Source: JAUVKT01 sp036350795 (lineage in GTDB: Bacteria > Bacteroidota > Bacteroidia > Bacteroidales > VadinHA17). Taken from it: a DNA stretch of 64,000 nucleotides. Position 1 is the stretch's first letter; each line of letters opens with the position of its first letter. The position numbers and the translations under genes were made by a program. The stretch lies in the NCBI GenBank assembly GCA_036350795.1, contig JAZBNV010000101.1:3851-67850 (forward strand). Direction: 5' to 3'. A model generated the notes under the pieces. It did not search any database and was not told where the DNA came from. It was given only the letters and a program-made list of their open reading frames with translations. Positions 34,306 to 44,172 of the stretch are shown one piece after another.

Positions 34306-34989
34306 CTATTTAACAGGTTCGTTCAGAATATCCATAAATTCGCTCGAAGTAGCTTCAAGCCTGAATATTACCTTTTCAACCTTAGCAACCAGGATATTGT
34401 AGGCAAAATATGCCAGTATACCTACGATCAAACCTGCAACAGTAGTAACCATTGCAGTGTATATACCGTTGCTAAGTAGTGATACATCAATATTATTACC
34501 GGCATTCGACATATCATAGAACGCTTTAATCATACCAATAACCGTACCAAGAAAACCTATCATTGGTGCAGCACCTGCTATAGTGGCAAGTGTTGGAAGT
34601 CCCTTTTCAAGTTTATAGACTTCCAGCTTTCCAACATTCTCTATTGCAGTATTTACATCATTCAGTGGCCGGCCTATACGGGTAATACCTTTTTCAACCA
34701 TATTTGATGCCGGGGATTTGCTTGATTTGCAAAGATCGGAGGCAGCTTCTATTTTACCATCATAGATGTAATCCTTGATGCGGTCCATAAAGTTCATGTC
34801 TTCCTTGCCGGCTTTTGAAATAACATACCAGCGTTCAACAAAAATATAAATTGCTATAAGTGAGAGAAGTATAATGGGTACCATAACCCATCCTCCTTTT
34901 AGCACAAGTTCGCCAAATGATAGTGTAACTTCACTACCTTCTTCAAGTAATACTTCACCTTCCTGCAAAGCCATCATTAAAAAACTCAT
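34306..34989 (-). CDS. ExbB/TolQ family proton channel
   Basis: A 227-residue MotA/TolQ/ExbB protein with three helices (near 32-50, 125-145 and 170-190). The conserved GLPTLATIAGAAPMIGFLGTVIGMIKAF segment lines the proton channel, and the third helix has TTVAGLIVGILAYFAYN. It forms the pentameric motor with ExbD. First gene of the operon. Confidence 0.95.
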   Translation of the reverse strand: MSFLMMALQEGEVLLEEGSEVTLSFGELVLKGGWVMVPIILLSLIAIYIFVERWYVISKAGKEDMNFMDRIKDYIYDGKIEAASDLCKSSKSPASNMVEKGITRIGRPLNDVNTAIENVGKLEVYKLEKGLPTLATIAGAAPMIGFLGTVIGMIKAFYDMSNAGNNIDVSLLSNGIYTAMVTTVAGLIVGILAYFAYNILVAKVEKVIFRLEATSSEFMDILNEPVK

Positions 34990-35097
34990 TTCAATAATAT
35001 CTTTTAATTATTTTTATAGTTTAAATCTCGTCTATCGTACAGGCATACAGCAGAATATAATTGTATGTTATCCATGCCTTTAACCTGCCGAAGATAT

Positions 35098-35136
35098 AAA
35101 AAAAACGAGATATAATGATTTGTATTATATCCCGTT
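35098..35136 (-). terminator. Rho-independent terminator after nhaD
   Basis: Minus-strand stem AACGGGATATAAT paired with ATTATATCTCGTT (one A-C mismatch), loop ACAAATC, followed by a run of eight T (complement of A at 35098-35105). It starts 25 nt after the nhaD stop. Confidence 0.8.
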
Positions 35137-35161
35137 TAATAAATAATTTGTTAACAGGCTC

Positions 35162-36634
35162 CTAGTGCACCACCCAGATCTGGGTTTGCACCCAGTATGC
35201 CCCGGCGCCTGCCAGGTAACCTATAACGGCTATCCATGTAATTTTTTTCATATACCATATAAAGTCGATCCGTTCAAGTCCCATTGCAGCAACACCTGCT
35301 GCTGAGCCGATAATAAGCATTGAACCACCTGTTCCGGCACAGTATGCGAGGAACTCCCAGAACAGTCCGTCCTGCACAAAGAATTTCAGATATTCAGGAT
35401 CTGCTGCAATCTGGAGCATCTCGGGACTTGCAATAGGATACATTCCCATAGCTCCTGCAACAAGAGGAACATTGTCTACAATTGCAGATAAGGCTCCGAT
35501 TGCCAGGTTAATAGCAAAAATACTGTGCAGTTTTTCATCAAGATATCCTGCAAGAAGGCTCAACTGTCCTGCCGACTGCAGACTGGCAACTGCAAGCAGT
35601 ATGCCCAGGAAGAAGAAAATGGTAGGTGTATCAACCTTTTTAACAATATGGAAAATAGTTAACTTCCTCTTAACCTCAGCCTCTTTATTTCGGTGCATTA
35701 TTTCAGAAACAAGCCAGATTGTACCAAGCCCGAAGAGCATGCCAACATAGGGAGGCAGGTGGGTAATTGTTTTAAATACTGGTACATTAATAAGGGCTGC
35801 CAGTCCAAGAATCAGCATAAAAACTCTTTCCCTGCTGCTTGTATATTCGCCGCCATCATTTTCAACAAGCGGTCTTGTTACATTTCCTTTCAGAATAAAT
35901 GATAGTATTGCAAGCGGTACCAGCATACTGACTAAACTGGGGATAAATACCCTGGTTATTATTGCCATGGTTGTTACCTGACCGCCAATCCATAGCATTA
36001 TTGTTGTTACGTCACCAATTGGCGACCAGGCCCCGCCTGCATTTGCTGCAATAACTATTATACTCGCAAAGAACCACCTGGTTCCTTTTTCGTCGATAAG
36101 CTTCCTGAGTAATGCAACCATTACAATTGTAGTAGTAAGGTTATCAAGAGCTGCCGACATAAAGAAAGTAAGGATGCTGAGGATCCAGAGAAGTTTAACC
36201 TTACTGGTTGTGGTGATTTTATCGGTTATAACCTTGAAACCCTGGTGCTGGTCAATTGTTTCTACAATTGTCATAGCTCCAAACAGGAAGAATAGTATTT
36301 CGGCTATCTCGATAAGATGATGACCAAGTTCTTCCTTGATAAAATGCGAGGTACTGTGAGCTGTCTCAACAGTTTCCTTGAAAGGAGAGGTGGCAAATTC
36401 AAGCTCACTCATTGTAGGCTTGATGTTATTGACAAATGCTGCAGCCATTTCCTTAAGCTCGGTCCATGCCGGTGAATACCCCAGGCCCAGAATCTGGTTA
36501 CCAAATAAAGCATAAACTGCCCATAAAATTGAACCAAGCAGCAGGGCAGATGCTGCCTTTTCGATTTTCAGAGGATGCTCCAGGGCTATCATTGTATAAC
36601 CAAAGATAAAGAGCACAACCATTACAATAAACAT
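35162..36634 (-). CDS. nhaD: NhaD-type sodium:proton antiporter
   Basis: A 490-residue inner-membrane protein of the NhaD/ion-transporter superfamily, which expels Na+ or Li+ in exchange for protons, mainly at alkaline pH. About 12 helices are visible; conserved segments include LFFLFGAMTIVETID, FFMSAALDNLTTTIVMVALLRKL, the ANAGGAWSPIGDVTTIMLW half-helix and DNVPLVAGAMGM. The gene is preceded by a good Bacteroidota promoter and followed by a terminator, so it is monocistronic. Together with Rnf and the CPA2 antiporter it points to sodium circulation across the membrane. Confidence 0.9.
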   Translation of the reverse strand: MFIVMVVLFIFGYTMIALEHPLKIEKAASALLLGSILWAVYALFGNQILGLGYSPAWTELKEMAAAFVNNIKPTMSELEFATSPFKETVETAHSTSHFIKEELGHHLIEIAEILFFLFGAMTIVETIDQHQGFKVITDKITTTSKVKLLWILSILTFFMSAALDNLTTTIVMVALLRKLIDEKGTRWFFASIIVIAANAGGAWSPIGDVTTIMLWIGGQVTTMAIITRVFIPSLVSMLVPLAILSFILKGNVTRPLVENDGGEYTSSRERVFMLILGLAALINVPVFKTITHLPPYVGMLFGLGTIWLVSEIMHRNKEAEVKRKLTIFHIVKKVDTPTIFFFLGILLAVASLQSAGQLSLLAGYLDEKLHSIFAINLAIGALSAIVDNVPLVAGAMGMYPIASPEMLQIAADPEYLKFFVQDGLFWEFLAYCAGTGGSMLIIGSAAGVAAMGLERIDFIWYMKKITWIAVIGYLAGAGAYWVQTQIWVVH

Positions 36635-36695
36635 AATCAGTTGATTTTATTTGAGTTAATAGAATTGAAGAACCTAAGTTTTTTATGTTAAGGCA

Positions 36696-36725
36696 CAAAA
36701 ATAAGCTAATTTTTTATAACTGCAA
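36696..36725 (-). promoter_or_regulatory. Bacteroidota-type promoter of nhaD
   Basis: On the minus strand TTG (36723-36725), a 19-nt spacer, then TATTTTTG (36696-36703). Both elements and spacing fit the TTG-N17-23-TAnnTTTG consensus. The transcript would start near 36689, leaving a leader of about 55 nt. Confidence 0.6.
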
Positions 36726-36775
36726 GGTGTTTCAGAACAGTATAAAAGCTGATTCAGAACCTGTTTAAGAGAATA

Positions 36776-39700
36776 TTATTCTTTAACAATCTTAATATCA
36801 TCTTCTTTTTTTATATCCCTGTTTGGTCGCCTGAAGATGTCCCTTAATTTATTGAATTCCTGTCTGAAAAAGAATCCGAATCCCTGGGTATATGGGGCAG
36901 TTTCATAATACAGGTTATCGTTTGACCGGTTAAAGACCTTTAACCTGACTTTCTCTGTAAGTTTCACTTCAACATCGAAGTCGCCGGTAAGATCATTCAT
37001 ATTATTGCTTGTTTCCTGGCCTGCAACGGCAAAGTTACCGTTAATGGTAACCCTGTCGTCAAGCAACTGGGTGGATAGTGCTACTTCTACTTCCTGGCTG
37101 CTTATATCGTTGCCGGGCCTGTAAGCAAAACCTATATCGAAATCGTTACTCATTTGTGAAAGCCAGTTGCTTAACTGGTTCGACAGCATCTCGGTGGTTG
37201 TGACACCCATCGCAGAAGCACCTGATGATGTTGCTCCTTCGGCGCTCGCATATGAAGGATCCGGGTAAAAACTATTCATAACCAGCAGGTAGAGGAACTG
37301 CCTGCTCATTTCTTCATCGCTGTTTATAGCATTTCGCAGATCGGTTCTCATTTTCTCATCTGCGGTGGGAAGAAAAATGTCGAACTCAATTACCGGGTCA
37401 ACCAGCTGACCGCTCATATTCAGATGACACTCAACCGGTATACGTTCTTTATATTCAGGCACAAGCAGAAGCTCATAGAGCGAAGCTCTTAAACGGTATA
37501 TTGCCTTTATATCCAGCTCAGCATTTGTTATATCGCCGTTCCACCTTATAAATCCTCCTTCTTCAACTATAAATCTCTTATTGAATATGTTTCCGAGGGT
37601 CAGCTGGTAGTCACCATCTTCAATAGTGTAATCTCCGAACATTGAGAAATTACCTTCACTGTCAAGAGTCATATTAAGGTTTCCTGATCCTGTGCTCCTT
37701 AGCACATCACCTACACTGGCATCAAAAACAAGTTGTATTTCAGCATCCTGTGTTACATCAAGGTTAAGGCCAAGTCCTATGGATGATTCTGGTTTGGGAA
37801 GAATAACAGGCAGGGTAATTTCTTTTGCGCCTGAGCTGTCTGCAAGCGGGTCCTTAAAAGAAATAAATGAATAATCCGAAACCTGTTCGTTTTGTTTAAG
37901 AGGGAAGAAGATGCGGGTATTCTGTTCTGTACGAGCCGATATATCCAGTTCAAGATCAGCATCGTCGCTAATAATATTTATAACTCCTGATGCATAGGCA
38001 GTTCCGTAGAAGAGGTCATTGTCCTTCTGGCGCGTATCAAGTACACGCATATTATTGGCGTCGATCCTTATCCCCACCTTGAAGTCGTCAAAGGCATTGT
38101 GTGTTACATAACCTTCGAGCATTGCCCTGTTACCCCTGTCGTCCCTTATTTCAATACTGTCAAAGAAATAGCCGTTTTCCTCCAGCCTGATGGTGTCAGA
38201 AAACATAAACCTTGTTTGCAGGTAATCTATAACCATCGAAGCGTCTTCAGCCAGTACATTCCCTGTAATCACTGGTGATGAGGGGTTTCCGCTTATTAAG
38301 ACCTTTCCTGATGCGTAGCCCTTAACCCCTGATGCGAAACTGTAGAGTACCAGGTTCAGTAAATCAAGGGGTATCCTGTTTACTTCTGTGATAAGGTTTA
38401 GGTTCCTATCCTCAGGACTGTAGTACCCTGATACATCAAAGGTCTTTAAGCCATTCAGATCGTTAAATAACTCTATGTCAGCAACTCCCATTGAACTATT
38501 CCACTCGCTTATCAGGTTTACATCACCATGTTCATGTTCATTGGTTTTAAAATCACGGACAGAGATATTCGACTCAAACAGCAGCTTATTATAAATGTCT
38601 GTAATAACTATGTCACCGTTTAAACTTCCGAAAACAAGAAACTCTATCCTGTCTTCATTTGTTTCGGCATCCTGCTGTTTAATTTCATTAAGTGCAGCCA
38701 GGTCCAGGTTATTAAAGCTGATATATACGGAGTCTTCAGGATTTTCTGATATCCTGCCATCCACCATTATTAAATCTCTTCCATTATCAAGCCTGAAATT
38801 ACGAATATCAACAGATGTGGAATCAATATGCACCTCTGACCTGCTTATTTTCCATGTATTGTTATTGATATTCATTTCTGTAGGCAGGGAATAGGCCGTA
38901 AAGATTTTATTCCCGTTTTCTTTCCTGTCTAGCGACCCTGCCATGCTTACCAGGCCCTTTCCCTTGTTTTCGGGATTGGTCCACGAAATATCCAGTTTTA
39001 GTGAATCAGGAATTCCCCTTGTTTCGAGCAGGAATGAATTTATATCGATTCTGTTTGCCAGGTTTGCCCTGCTTCCATTCAGATCAAAGCTGAGTAAGCT
39101 GTCTTTCAGCTCACCCTTTATTTTAAAATCAACAAGACTATGAGTCTTATAAGTCAGATAGTCACCAGTCGAATTCAGGGTAATCGTTTCTCCCGGGAAG
39201 AATTTCCCCGTTATACCCGTTCCTTCAGCAAGATAAAAACCTGTATTGAAGAACTCGTTAAAACTCCTTGTATTCCTGAAAGTTATTCCGTAGGTGAATT
39301 TATTGCCGCTGCCAATTTTTCTGCCAGGGCTTTTATCAGACAGCGAAGGAAGGATGTTGTAGGCTACATTCTTAAAATCGCCTGCAATACTTGACAGGGT
39401 GTACTGCCCTTCAATATAGGCTTCCATAAAGTCTGTACTGAGATCAATTCTTTCCAGATCATTCTCCTGCCTTGCTTTTATACTAGCATTATAAAGCTCA
39501 AGAACTTCCCCGTTTCTTTCAAACCTTGAGTTCAACATCCTGATATCACCCGTAAGCTTATCAAGTTTGTTGCCGAGAATGTTAGCCGTTAAGAGCAGGG
39601 ATAAATTTGCTGAAGAATCATTTCTGGCAATATTAAGGGCACAGAGGTCTGCATTAAGCAGGTTAAGCGAGAAATCCATCTCGGGGATTGAGTCGCTAAA

Positions 39701-41224
39701 ATCAAACCTGCCAAGAAGATCCATCCTGAGATCATGTGTATTTGCAATAACCGATCCATCGAAGATACGTTCAGTAACGAAACCACTGATAAGAATGTCC
39801 CTGTAGTTATAATTATTGAATTCAAGGCTGTCAATTTTACCTTCAATATCAGCCCTGAAGCGATCGAAAGATTCTGAGGAGCCATCAACATTTATTGAAA
39901 CCGAGGCAAAACCAAAGCTGTTTTCGTTGCCCGATAATTTCCCAATATTTATCTCTGAGAGATTAAGGAAACCATTATAAATAAACGAGGAGCTTGTGTC
40001 TGGTTTAAACCGGATATCTGTTGCAAGCCTGCCCAGGTCGGTGGTAAAGTTGCCGTAGGTAACAAAATCGGTGATAAAGCCTGTAAAATTTCCAATGAAC
40101 TGGATATTCCCGGCACTTCTGAGCTTATCTCCAAGATTGATATAGCCCTTCCCGGGTATTTTAACGGCCTCAATCTCAGAGGTGTGAGTGCTAAGTTCTT
40201 CTACATCTATAAACATGAAAGTATTTTCCAGGTCGGGCAGTCCGGAAAGGTCAAAATCAAAATTGATAAAGGTGGTGTCTGAATGATTAATTTTTATATT
40301 CCTTCCCTTTAATTCTGCAACACTGCCCCTGATATCGCCCGATAGCATAAAATCCTGGTTATAACCCTTCATCTCTTCAATGAAATATCCCAGGTCCCGC
40401 AATCCTATGACTGAGGAAGAGAATTGCAGGTTCAGGCTGGCATCCCTGAGAAAGTCAAATTCAGGATTATTTGTAAAATTTATTCCAATCAGGTCAGAAT
40501 TAATAATGCTGTTATCTGTCCTTATTGTAGGCTCAATCAGCTGAATGCCGTCTGCATCAACCACAAGTGAAGTAAACAGGTTAGTGAGTCTGAAACCTGA
40601 TGAACTTACAAAGGATAATTCCTCCAGGTTAAGGCTGATATCTGACCAGAGTTTATGGAGATTCTCAATTGTTACATTCAGTTCGCTGAGGCTTACCTTC
40701 GACGGATCGAAAAGCCCGGCAACTTCAGAGCCAGTTGAACCATCGGAGTATCTCAGTGTTCCGTCAGAGATACTGATACGCGAGATTGACAGGTCCTTAA
40801 CTCTGCTGGCTGTGTCTTCAGGTACGATAAGGTCTGTGTAGTACAGGAGATTGAGTCTCCCGGTGCTGTCGGGCTCCAGGTTTATAAGGGGTTTTTCAAT
40901 ACTTATTCTTCCCAGCCTTAAAAGGCGCTCACTTTTTTTTATTTTTCTTATTCCGGCATCTACAAAAGGAGAATACAGAAGTGTATCACCTTTATAATCC
41001 TTAATCAGGAGGTCAGTTACTTTAATATTATTGAAGTATGAAAAGTGAATATGAGTGAATTCAATGTTACCCTGTATCTTAGATGAGACCCGTTTCATTA
41101 ACCTGGCCGCCAGGTAGGTCTGTACAGACGGAATCTTAAGAGCCAGGTATGCAGTACCGGGCAGTAATACAATCAGAACTAATAGTACAAGGCTATATTT
41201 ATATAATTTCTTAATTTTACCCAT
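36776..41224 (-). CDS. tamB: TamB-like translocation and assembly module protein
   Basis: A 1482-residue inner-membrane-anchored protein. The start at 41224 (MGKIKKLYKYSLVLLVLIVL) is chosen because it precedes the signal anchor; an ATG 60 nt upstream gives a poor N terminus. After the anchor comes a very long series of beta-strand repeats (AsmA/TamB-type groove), and the C-terminal DUF490 domain (about 1090-1460) with FGDYTIEDGDYQLTLGNIFNKRFIVEEGG, ending in the family-typical NKLRDIFRRP tail. TamB bridges the envelope and helps insertion of outer-membrane proteins and transport of phospholipids. It is divergent from tsaD, a common arrangement in Bacteroidota. TamA, its usual partner, is not seen. 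Confidence 0.92.
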   Translation of the reverse strand: MGKIKKLYKYSLVLLVLIVLLPGTAYLALKIPSVQTYLAARLMKRVSSKIQGNIEFTHIHFSYFNNIKVTDLLIKDYKGDTLLYSPFVDAGIRKIKKSERLLRLGRISIEKPLINLEPDSTGRLNLLYYTDLIVPEDTASRVKDLSISRISISDGTLRYSDGSTGSEVAGLFDPSKVSLSELNVTIENLHKLWSDISLNLEELSFVSSSGFRLTNLFTSLVVDADGIQLIEPTIRTDNSIINSDLIGINFTNNPEFDFLRDASLNLQFSSSVIGLRDLGYFIEEMKGYNQDFMLSGDIRGSVAELKGRNIKINHSDTTFINFDFDLSGLPDLENTFMFIDVEELSTHTSEIEAVKIPGKGYINLGDKLRSAGNIQFIGNFTGFITDFVTYGNFTTDLGRLATDIRFKPDTSSSFIYNGFLNLSEINIGKLSGNENSFGFASVSINVDGSSESFDRFRADIEGKIDSLEFNNYNYRDILISGFVTERIFDGSVIANTHDLRMDLLGRFDFSDSIPEMDFSLNLLNADLCALNIARNDSSANLSLLLTANILGNKLDKLTGDIRMLNSRFERNGEVLELYNASIKARQENDLERIDLSTDFMEAYIEGQYTLSSIAGDFKNVAYNILPSLSDKSPGRKIGSGNKFTYGITFRNTRSFNEFFNTGFYLAEGTGITGKFFPGETITLNSTGDYLTYKTHSLVDFKIKGELKDSLLSFDLNGSRANLANRIDINSFLLETRGIPDSLKLDISWTNPENKGKGLVSMAGSLDRKENGNKIFTAYSLPTEMNINNNTWKISRSEVHIDSTSVDIRNFRLDNGRDLIMVDGRISENPEDSVYISFNNLDLAALNEIKQQDAETNEDRIEFLVFGSLNGDIVITDIYNKLLFESNISVRDFKTNEHEHGDVNLISEWNSSMGVADIELFNDLNGLKTFDVSGYYSPEDRNLNLITEVNRIPLDLLNLVLYSFASGVKGYASGKVLISGNPSSPVITGNVLAEDASMVIDYLQTRFMFSDTIRLEENGYFFDSIEIRDDRGNRAMLEGYVTHNAFDDFKVGIRIDANNMRVLDTRQKDNDLFYGTAYASGVINIISDDADLELDISARTEQNTRIFFPLKQNEQVSDYSFISFKDPLADSSGAKEITLPVILPKPESSIGLGLNLDVTQDAEIQLVFDASVGDVLRSTGSGNLNMTLDSEGNFSMFGDYTIEDGDYQLTLGNIFNKRFIVEEGGFIRWNGDITNAELDIKAIYRLRASLYELLLVPEYKERIPVECHLNMSGQLVDPVIEFDIFLPTADEKMRTDLRNAINSDEEMSRQFLYLLVMNSFYPDPSYASAEGATSSGASAMGVTTTEMLSNQLSNWLSQMSNDFDIGFAYRPGNDISSQEVEVALSTQLLDDRVTINGNFAVAGQETSNNMNDLTGDFDVEVKLTEKVRLKVFNRSNDNLYYETAPYTQGFGFFFRQEFNKLRDIFRRPNRDIKKEDDIKIVKE

Positions 41225-41284
41225 TAATTGAGGAATCCACAAATCGCATTCCAAAAATAGGTAAAAAAACGAAGATTGAATCAA

Positions 41285-42304
41285 ATGTCAATTACTATCC
41301 TTGCCATAGAATCATCGTGTGACGACACCTCGGCTGCAATTGTGAGGGATGCTTATATGCTTTCGAACCTGATTGCCAACCAGGATGTTCATAAATCGTA
41401 TGGGGGGGTGGTGCCTGAACTGGCTTCCAGGGCTCACCAGGCGAATATCATACCCGTGGTCGACCAGGCAATCAGGCAGGCAGGTATTTCAGCTGATGAT
41501 ATAAGTGCTGTAGCCTTTACCAGGGGTCCGGGCCTGCTTGGCTCCCTGCTTGTTGGCTCTTCTTTTGCAAAAGGATTTGCACTGGCCAGGACCCTGCCGC
41601 TTATCGAGGTTAATCATCTCCAGGCCCATGTAATGTCGCACTGGATTAAGATGCCTGACAGGGATAATAATGTTCCTGGCTTTCCTTTCCTGTGCCTGCT
41701 TGTATCTGGTGGACATACTCAATTACTGGTTGTGGAAGATTACCTTGTTATGAAGGAGATTGGTTCCACTATCGATGATGCTGCAGGAGAGGCCTTTGAT
41801 AAGTGTGCCAAGGTGATGGGACTGCCATGCCCGGGTGGTCCTTTTATTGACCGCTACGCTTCAGAAGGGTCTGCACATGCTTTCAGGTTTACGAAACCCA
41901 GGATTCCAGGGCTGAACTATAGTTTCAGCGGACTTAAGACCAATTTCCTGTATTTCCTGCGCGACCGGATAAAGGAGGATAAGGATTTTATAAGTAATAA
42001 TATTCAAGACCTGTCGGCTTCACTGCAATATACCATTATTGAAATACTAATGGAAAAGCTGGTTAAAGCCTCCGGTATAACAGGAATAAAGAATATTGGT
42101 ATTGCTGGGGGTGTTGCTGCTAACTCAGGGCTGAGGAACAGATTGCTTAAGGAGGGAAAAAAAAGGGGATGGAGTGTTTTTATTCCTGAATTTCGTTTTA
42201 CAACAGATAATGCAGCTATGATAGCAATCACAGCATACTATAAATACCTTGCCAAAGATTTTACAGATCAGTCTGTAACACCACTGGCAAGGTATAGTAT
42301 ATAG
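41285..42304 (+). CDS. tsaD: tRNA N6-adenosine threonylcarbamoyltransferase
   Basis: A 339-residue Kae1/TsaD protein that installs threonylcarbamoyl on A37 of ANN-decoding tRNAs. The iron ligands His111 and His115 (NHLQAHVMSH) are present, as are ILAIESSCDDTSAA at the N terminus and the ASNSK-like GGVAANSGLR loop. The start at 41285 is an ATG; an alternative TTG 9 nt upstream is less likely. The length fits the family (about 335-340). It is divergent from tamB with a 60-nt gap that must hold both promoters. Confidence 0.97.
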   Translation: MSITILAIESSCDDTSAAIVRDAYMLSNLIANQDVHKSYGGVVPELASRAHQANIIPVVDQAIRQAGISADDISAVAFTRGPGLLGSLLVGSSFAKGFALARTLPLIEVNHLQAHVMSHWIKMPDRDNNVPGFPFLCLLVSGGHTQLLVVEDYLVMKEIGSTIDDAAGEAFDKCAKVMGLPCPGGPFIDRYASEGSAHAFRFTKPRIPGLNYSFSGLKTNFLYFLRDRIKEDKDFISNNIQDLSASLQYTIIEILMEKLVKASGITGIKNIGIAGGVAANSGLRNRLLKEGKKRGWSVFIPEFRFTTDNAAMIAITAYYKYLAKDFTDQSVTPLARYSI

Positions 42305-42404
42305 TTGCTTATCCTGCGCCGTGAATATTGATGGATATATTTTTTAGCTTAATATTCTTTTTTTTCTTGCACTAAATTTATAATATTCGTACAAAATTTG
42401 ATTT

Positions 42405-42779
42405 ATGGATCCATACAGGATAGAAGCTGACCGGAATACCCCGCTTATTTTTCTTAAGCCAGATGGAATTATGGCAATAAAGGGAAGGTCTATCCATGAG
42501 AATGTGGTTGAGTTTTACAGCCCGGCATTTGAGTGGGCCGATGAGTATGTAACAAAGCCAGCCGAACTTACCTGTGTAGATATACAGCTTGAGTATTTTA
42601 ACAGTGCCAGCGCAAAATACATAATCAAGCTTCTTCAGAAATTCCGGAAGGTTCTGTTTCTTGATAAGAAGTTTGTTATTAACTGGTACTACGAAGAAGG
42701 AGATGAAGATATTCTTGAACGGGGCGAATATTTCGCATCGGTACTGGATATGCCATTTAACTTTATCAAAGTTGTGTAA
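42405..42779 (+). CDS. SiaC-family (DUF1987) regulatory phosphoprotein
   Basis: A 124-residue protein of the DUF1987/SiaC family. The conserved phospho-site motif YFNSASAKYI (Ser67 probably corresponding to the phosphorylated Thr/Ser of SiaC) and the fold-defining VDIQLEYF and VLFLDKKFVINWYY segments are present. In Pseudomonas, SiaC phosphorylation by SiaB and dephosphorylation by SiaA control a diguanylate cyclase and biofilm formation. No siaA, siaB or siaD is adjacent, so the partner is unknown. It stands alone. Confidence 0.85.
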   Translation: MDPYRIEADRNTPLIFLKPDGIMAIKGRSIHENVVEFYSPAFEWADEYVTKPAELTCVDIQLEYFNSASAKYIIKLLQKFRKVLFLDKKFVINWYYEEGDEDILERGEYFASVLDMPFNFIKVV

Positions 42780-42867
42780 GCCCTTTATATTTCAGCTACA
42801 GTAACATTCTTTTTTTACCTGGCTCCCTAATCCCTCTTTTTCCTTCCTGGCAGCTAAAACTTATAAT

Positions 42868-44115
42868 TTACGAGGCTGCAGGGTTAGCTGTAAGTCCCAT
42901 AAAAATAATAGTGTTGGTGGTACTTTCCCTGATTATGTAATAGAAGGGTTTGTCGAGTTTAATTACCAGGGGATCGTCAGGTCCGGCTGAGGTTAACTCT
43001 ATCATAACCACTGTAGCCGCAGCTGCTTCTGTACCTTCTTCCTTATTGTCGATATAGGTCTGGTGCAGTACCTTACTGATAAAGAGATCCTGGTCTGATA
43101 TATTTGAAAAATCAGCCTCTGCTCCGAATGCAATGCCCATACCCATAGCACTCAGTACATCTTTCAGTTCAATCTTGTATTCATATTTGAATCTTGGCAT
43201 TTGCAGATTGACCTTAAGGGCGTTTGCATTGTTGGCCCAGTTATTAAAGTTTTCTGAGCTAAGTTCCTCAAGAATTGATTCGGCAGTATACCCTTCAGCC
43301 GGAAGAATAACGTCCATAACAAAATTGCCCTGTCCGTAGGGAAGCTCAATAAAGCTTAATTTATTTTCAAATGCAACCTTGTATGTCGACTCATTTACCA
43401 TCATATCAACATCAACAGATTGATCCCCGGCAAGGTAAAAAGGCTTAAGGGATGTTTGCGACTCGTCAAACTTATATTTCCATTTACCGTTAAAGTAAAT
43501 GGCATTGATTAACAGCATTACAACATCGGCCGGTATTTCCTCTATCATATCGTCGATCTTGCCATTTGTATGGTCTGATATCCAGCTGTTTACCTCGTCA
43601 ACAATATCCGGATCGTTTATATTAAACTGTTTTCCCTCAGCCTTGAAGTATTCAACAAGAGCGTTAATAAACTCCTGTTTAACATTTAGCCTGTCTTCAA
43701 CCCAGACCGAATTGGCAATGTCCAGTACCACTCTCTTATCTATACCGGTAATCTTTTCGCTCAGGTTAAGGTAAGACTCGTTAATTTCATCCATACTGAG
43801 GTCGGTAGTTCTGAGTGCCTCCATCATTGAGCTTCTTGTTTCACCGTTTGCACCATTAAGTGTCATAGACAGGGCATAAGAAATACTCAAAGGTGAGATC
43901 ATTATATTTCCCACTTCGCTTTTCCTGTTCATTAAGAGCCTGAAAATATCAAAACTGAAATCATTTGATGACTCAGACAGAGATAATTCAGTGGCATTAA
44001 GTTCTATTGGTACAGGATCGCCCGGGATATCTTCGGGTATATCTTTTTCGCAGCTTACCAGCGGGATAAACAGTAATACTGTTATCAATAAAAATGATAA
44101 TATCGGATCTTTCAT
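42868..44115 (-). CDS. serpin-family protease inhibitor lipoprotein
   Basis: A 415-residue lipoprotein (signal ends LVSC, followed by EKD) with a full serpin fold. The hinge and reactive-centre loop is visible: EEGTEAAAATVVMIELTSAG. It has the inhibitory-type hinge (Gly at P15, Thr at P14, Ala at P12-P9), and alignment by length puts the P1-P1' bond at about Thr-Ser, with Leu at P2. The shutter and breach segments NAIYFNGKWKYKFDES and FIELPYGQGNFVMDVILP are also typical. Inhibitory serpins trap serine proteases; at the cell surface this would protect the cell or its enzymes from host or environmental proteases. Serpins are found in only some Bacteroidota, so horizontal gain is possible. Confidence 0.92.
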   Translation of the reverse strand: MKDPILSFLLITVLLFIPLVSCEKDIPEDIPGDPVPIELNATELSLSESSNDFSFDIFRLLMNRKSEVGNIMISPLSISYALSMTLNGANGETRSSMMEALRTTDLSMDEINESYLNLSEKITGIDKRVVLDIANSVWVEDRLNVKQEFINALVEYFKAEGKQFNINDPDIVDEVNSWISDHTNGKIDDMIEEIPADVVMLLINAIYFNGKWKYKFDESQTSLKPFYLAGDQSVDVDMMVNESTYKVAFENKLSFIELPYGQGNFVMDVILPAEGYTAESILEELSSENFNNWANNANALKVNLQMPRFKYEYKIELKDVLSAMGMGIAFGAEADFSNISDQDLFISKVLHQTYIDNKEEGTEAAAATVVMIELTSAGPDDPLVIKLDKPFYYIIRESTTNTIIFMGLTANPAAS

Positions 44116-44172
44116 AAGTTCAGAAGTTGATTTCAGTAGTTTTATCCAAAAATCATGCCATGCAAAACACTT

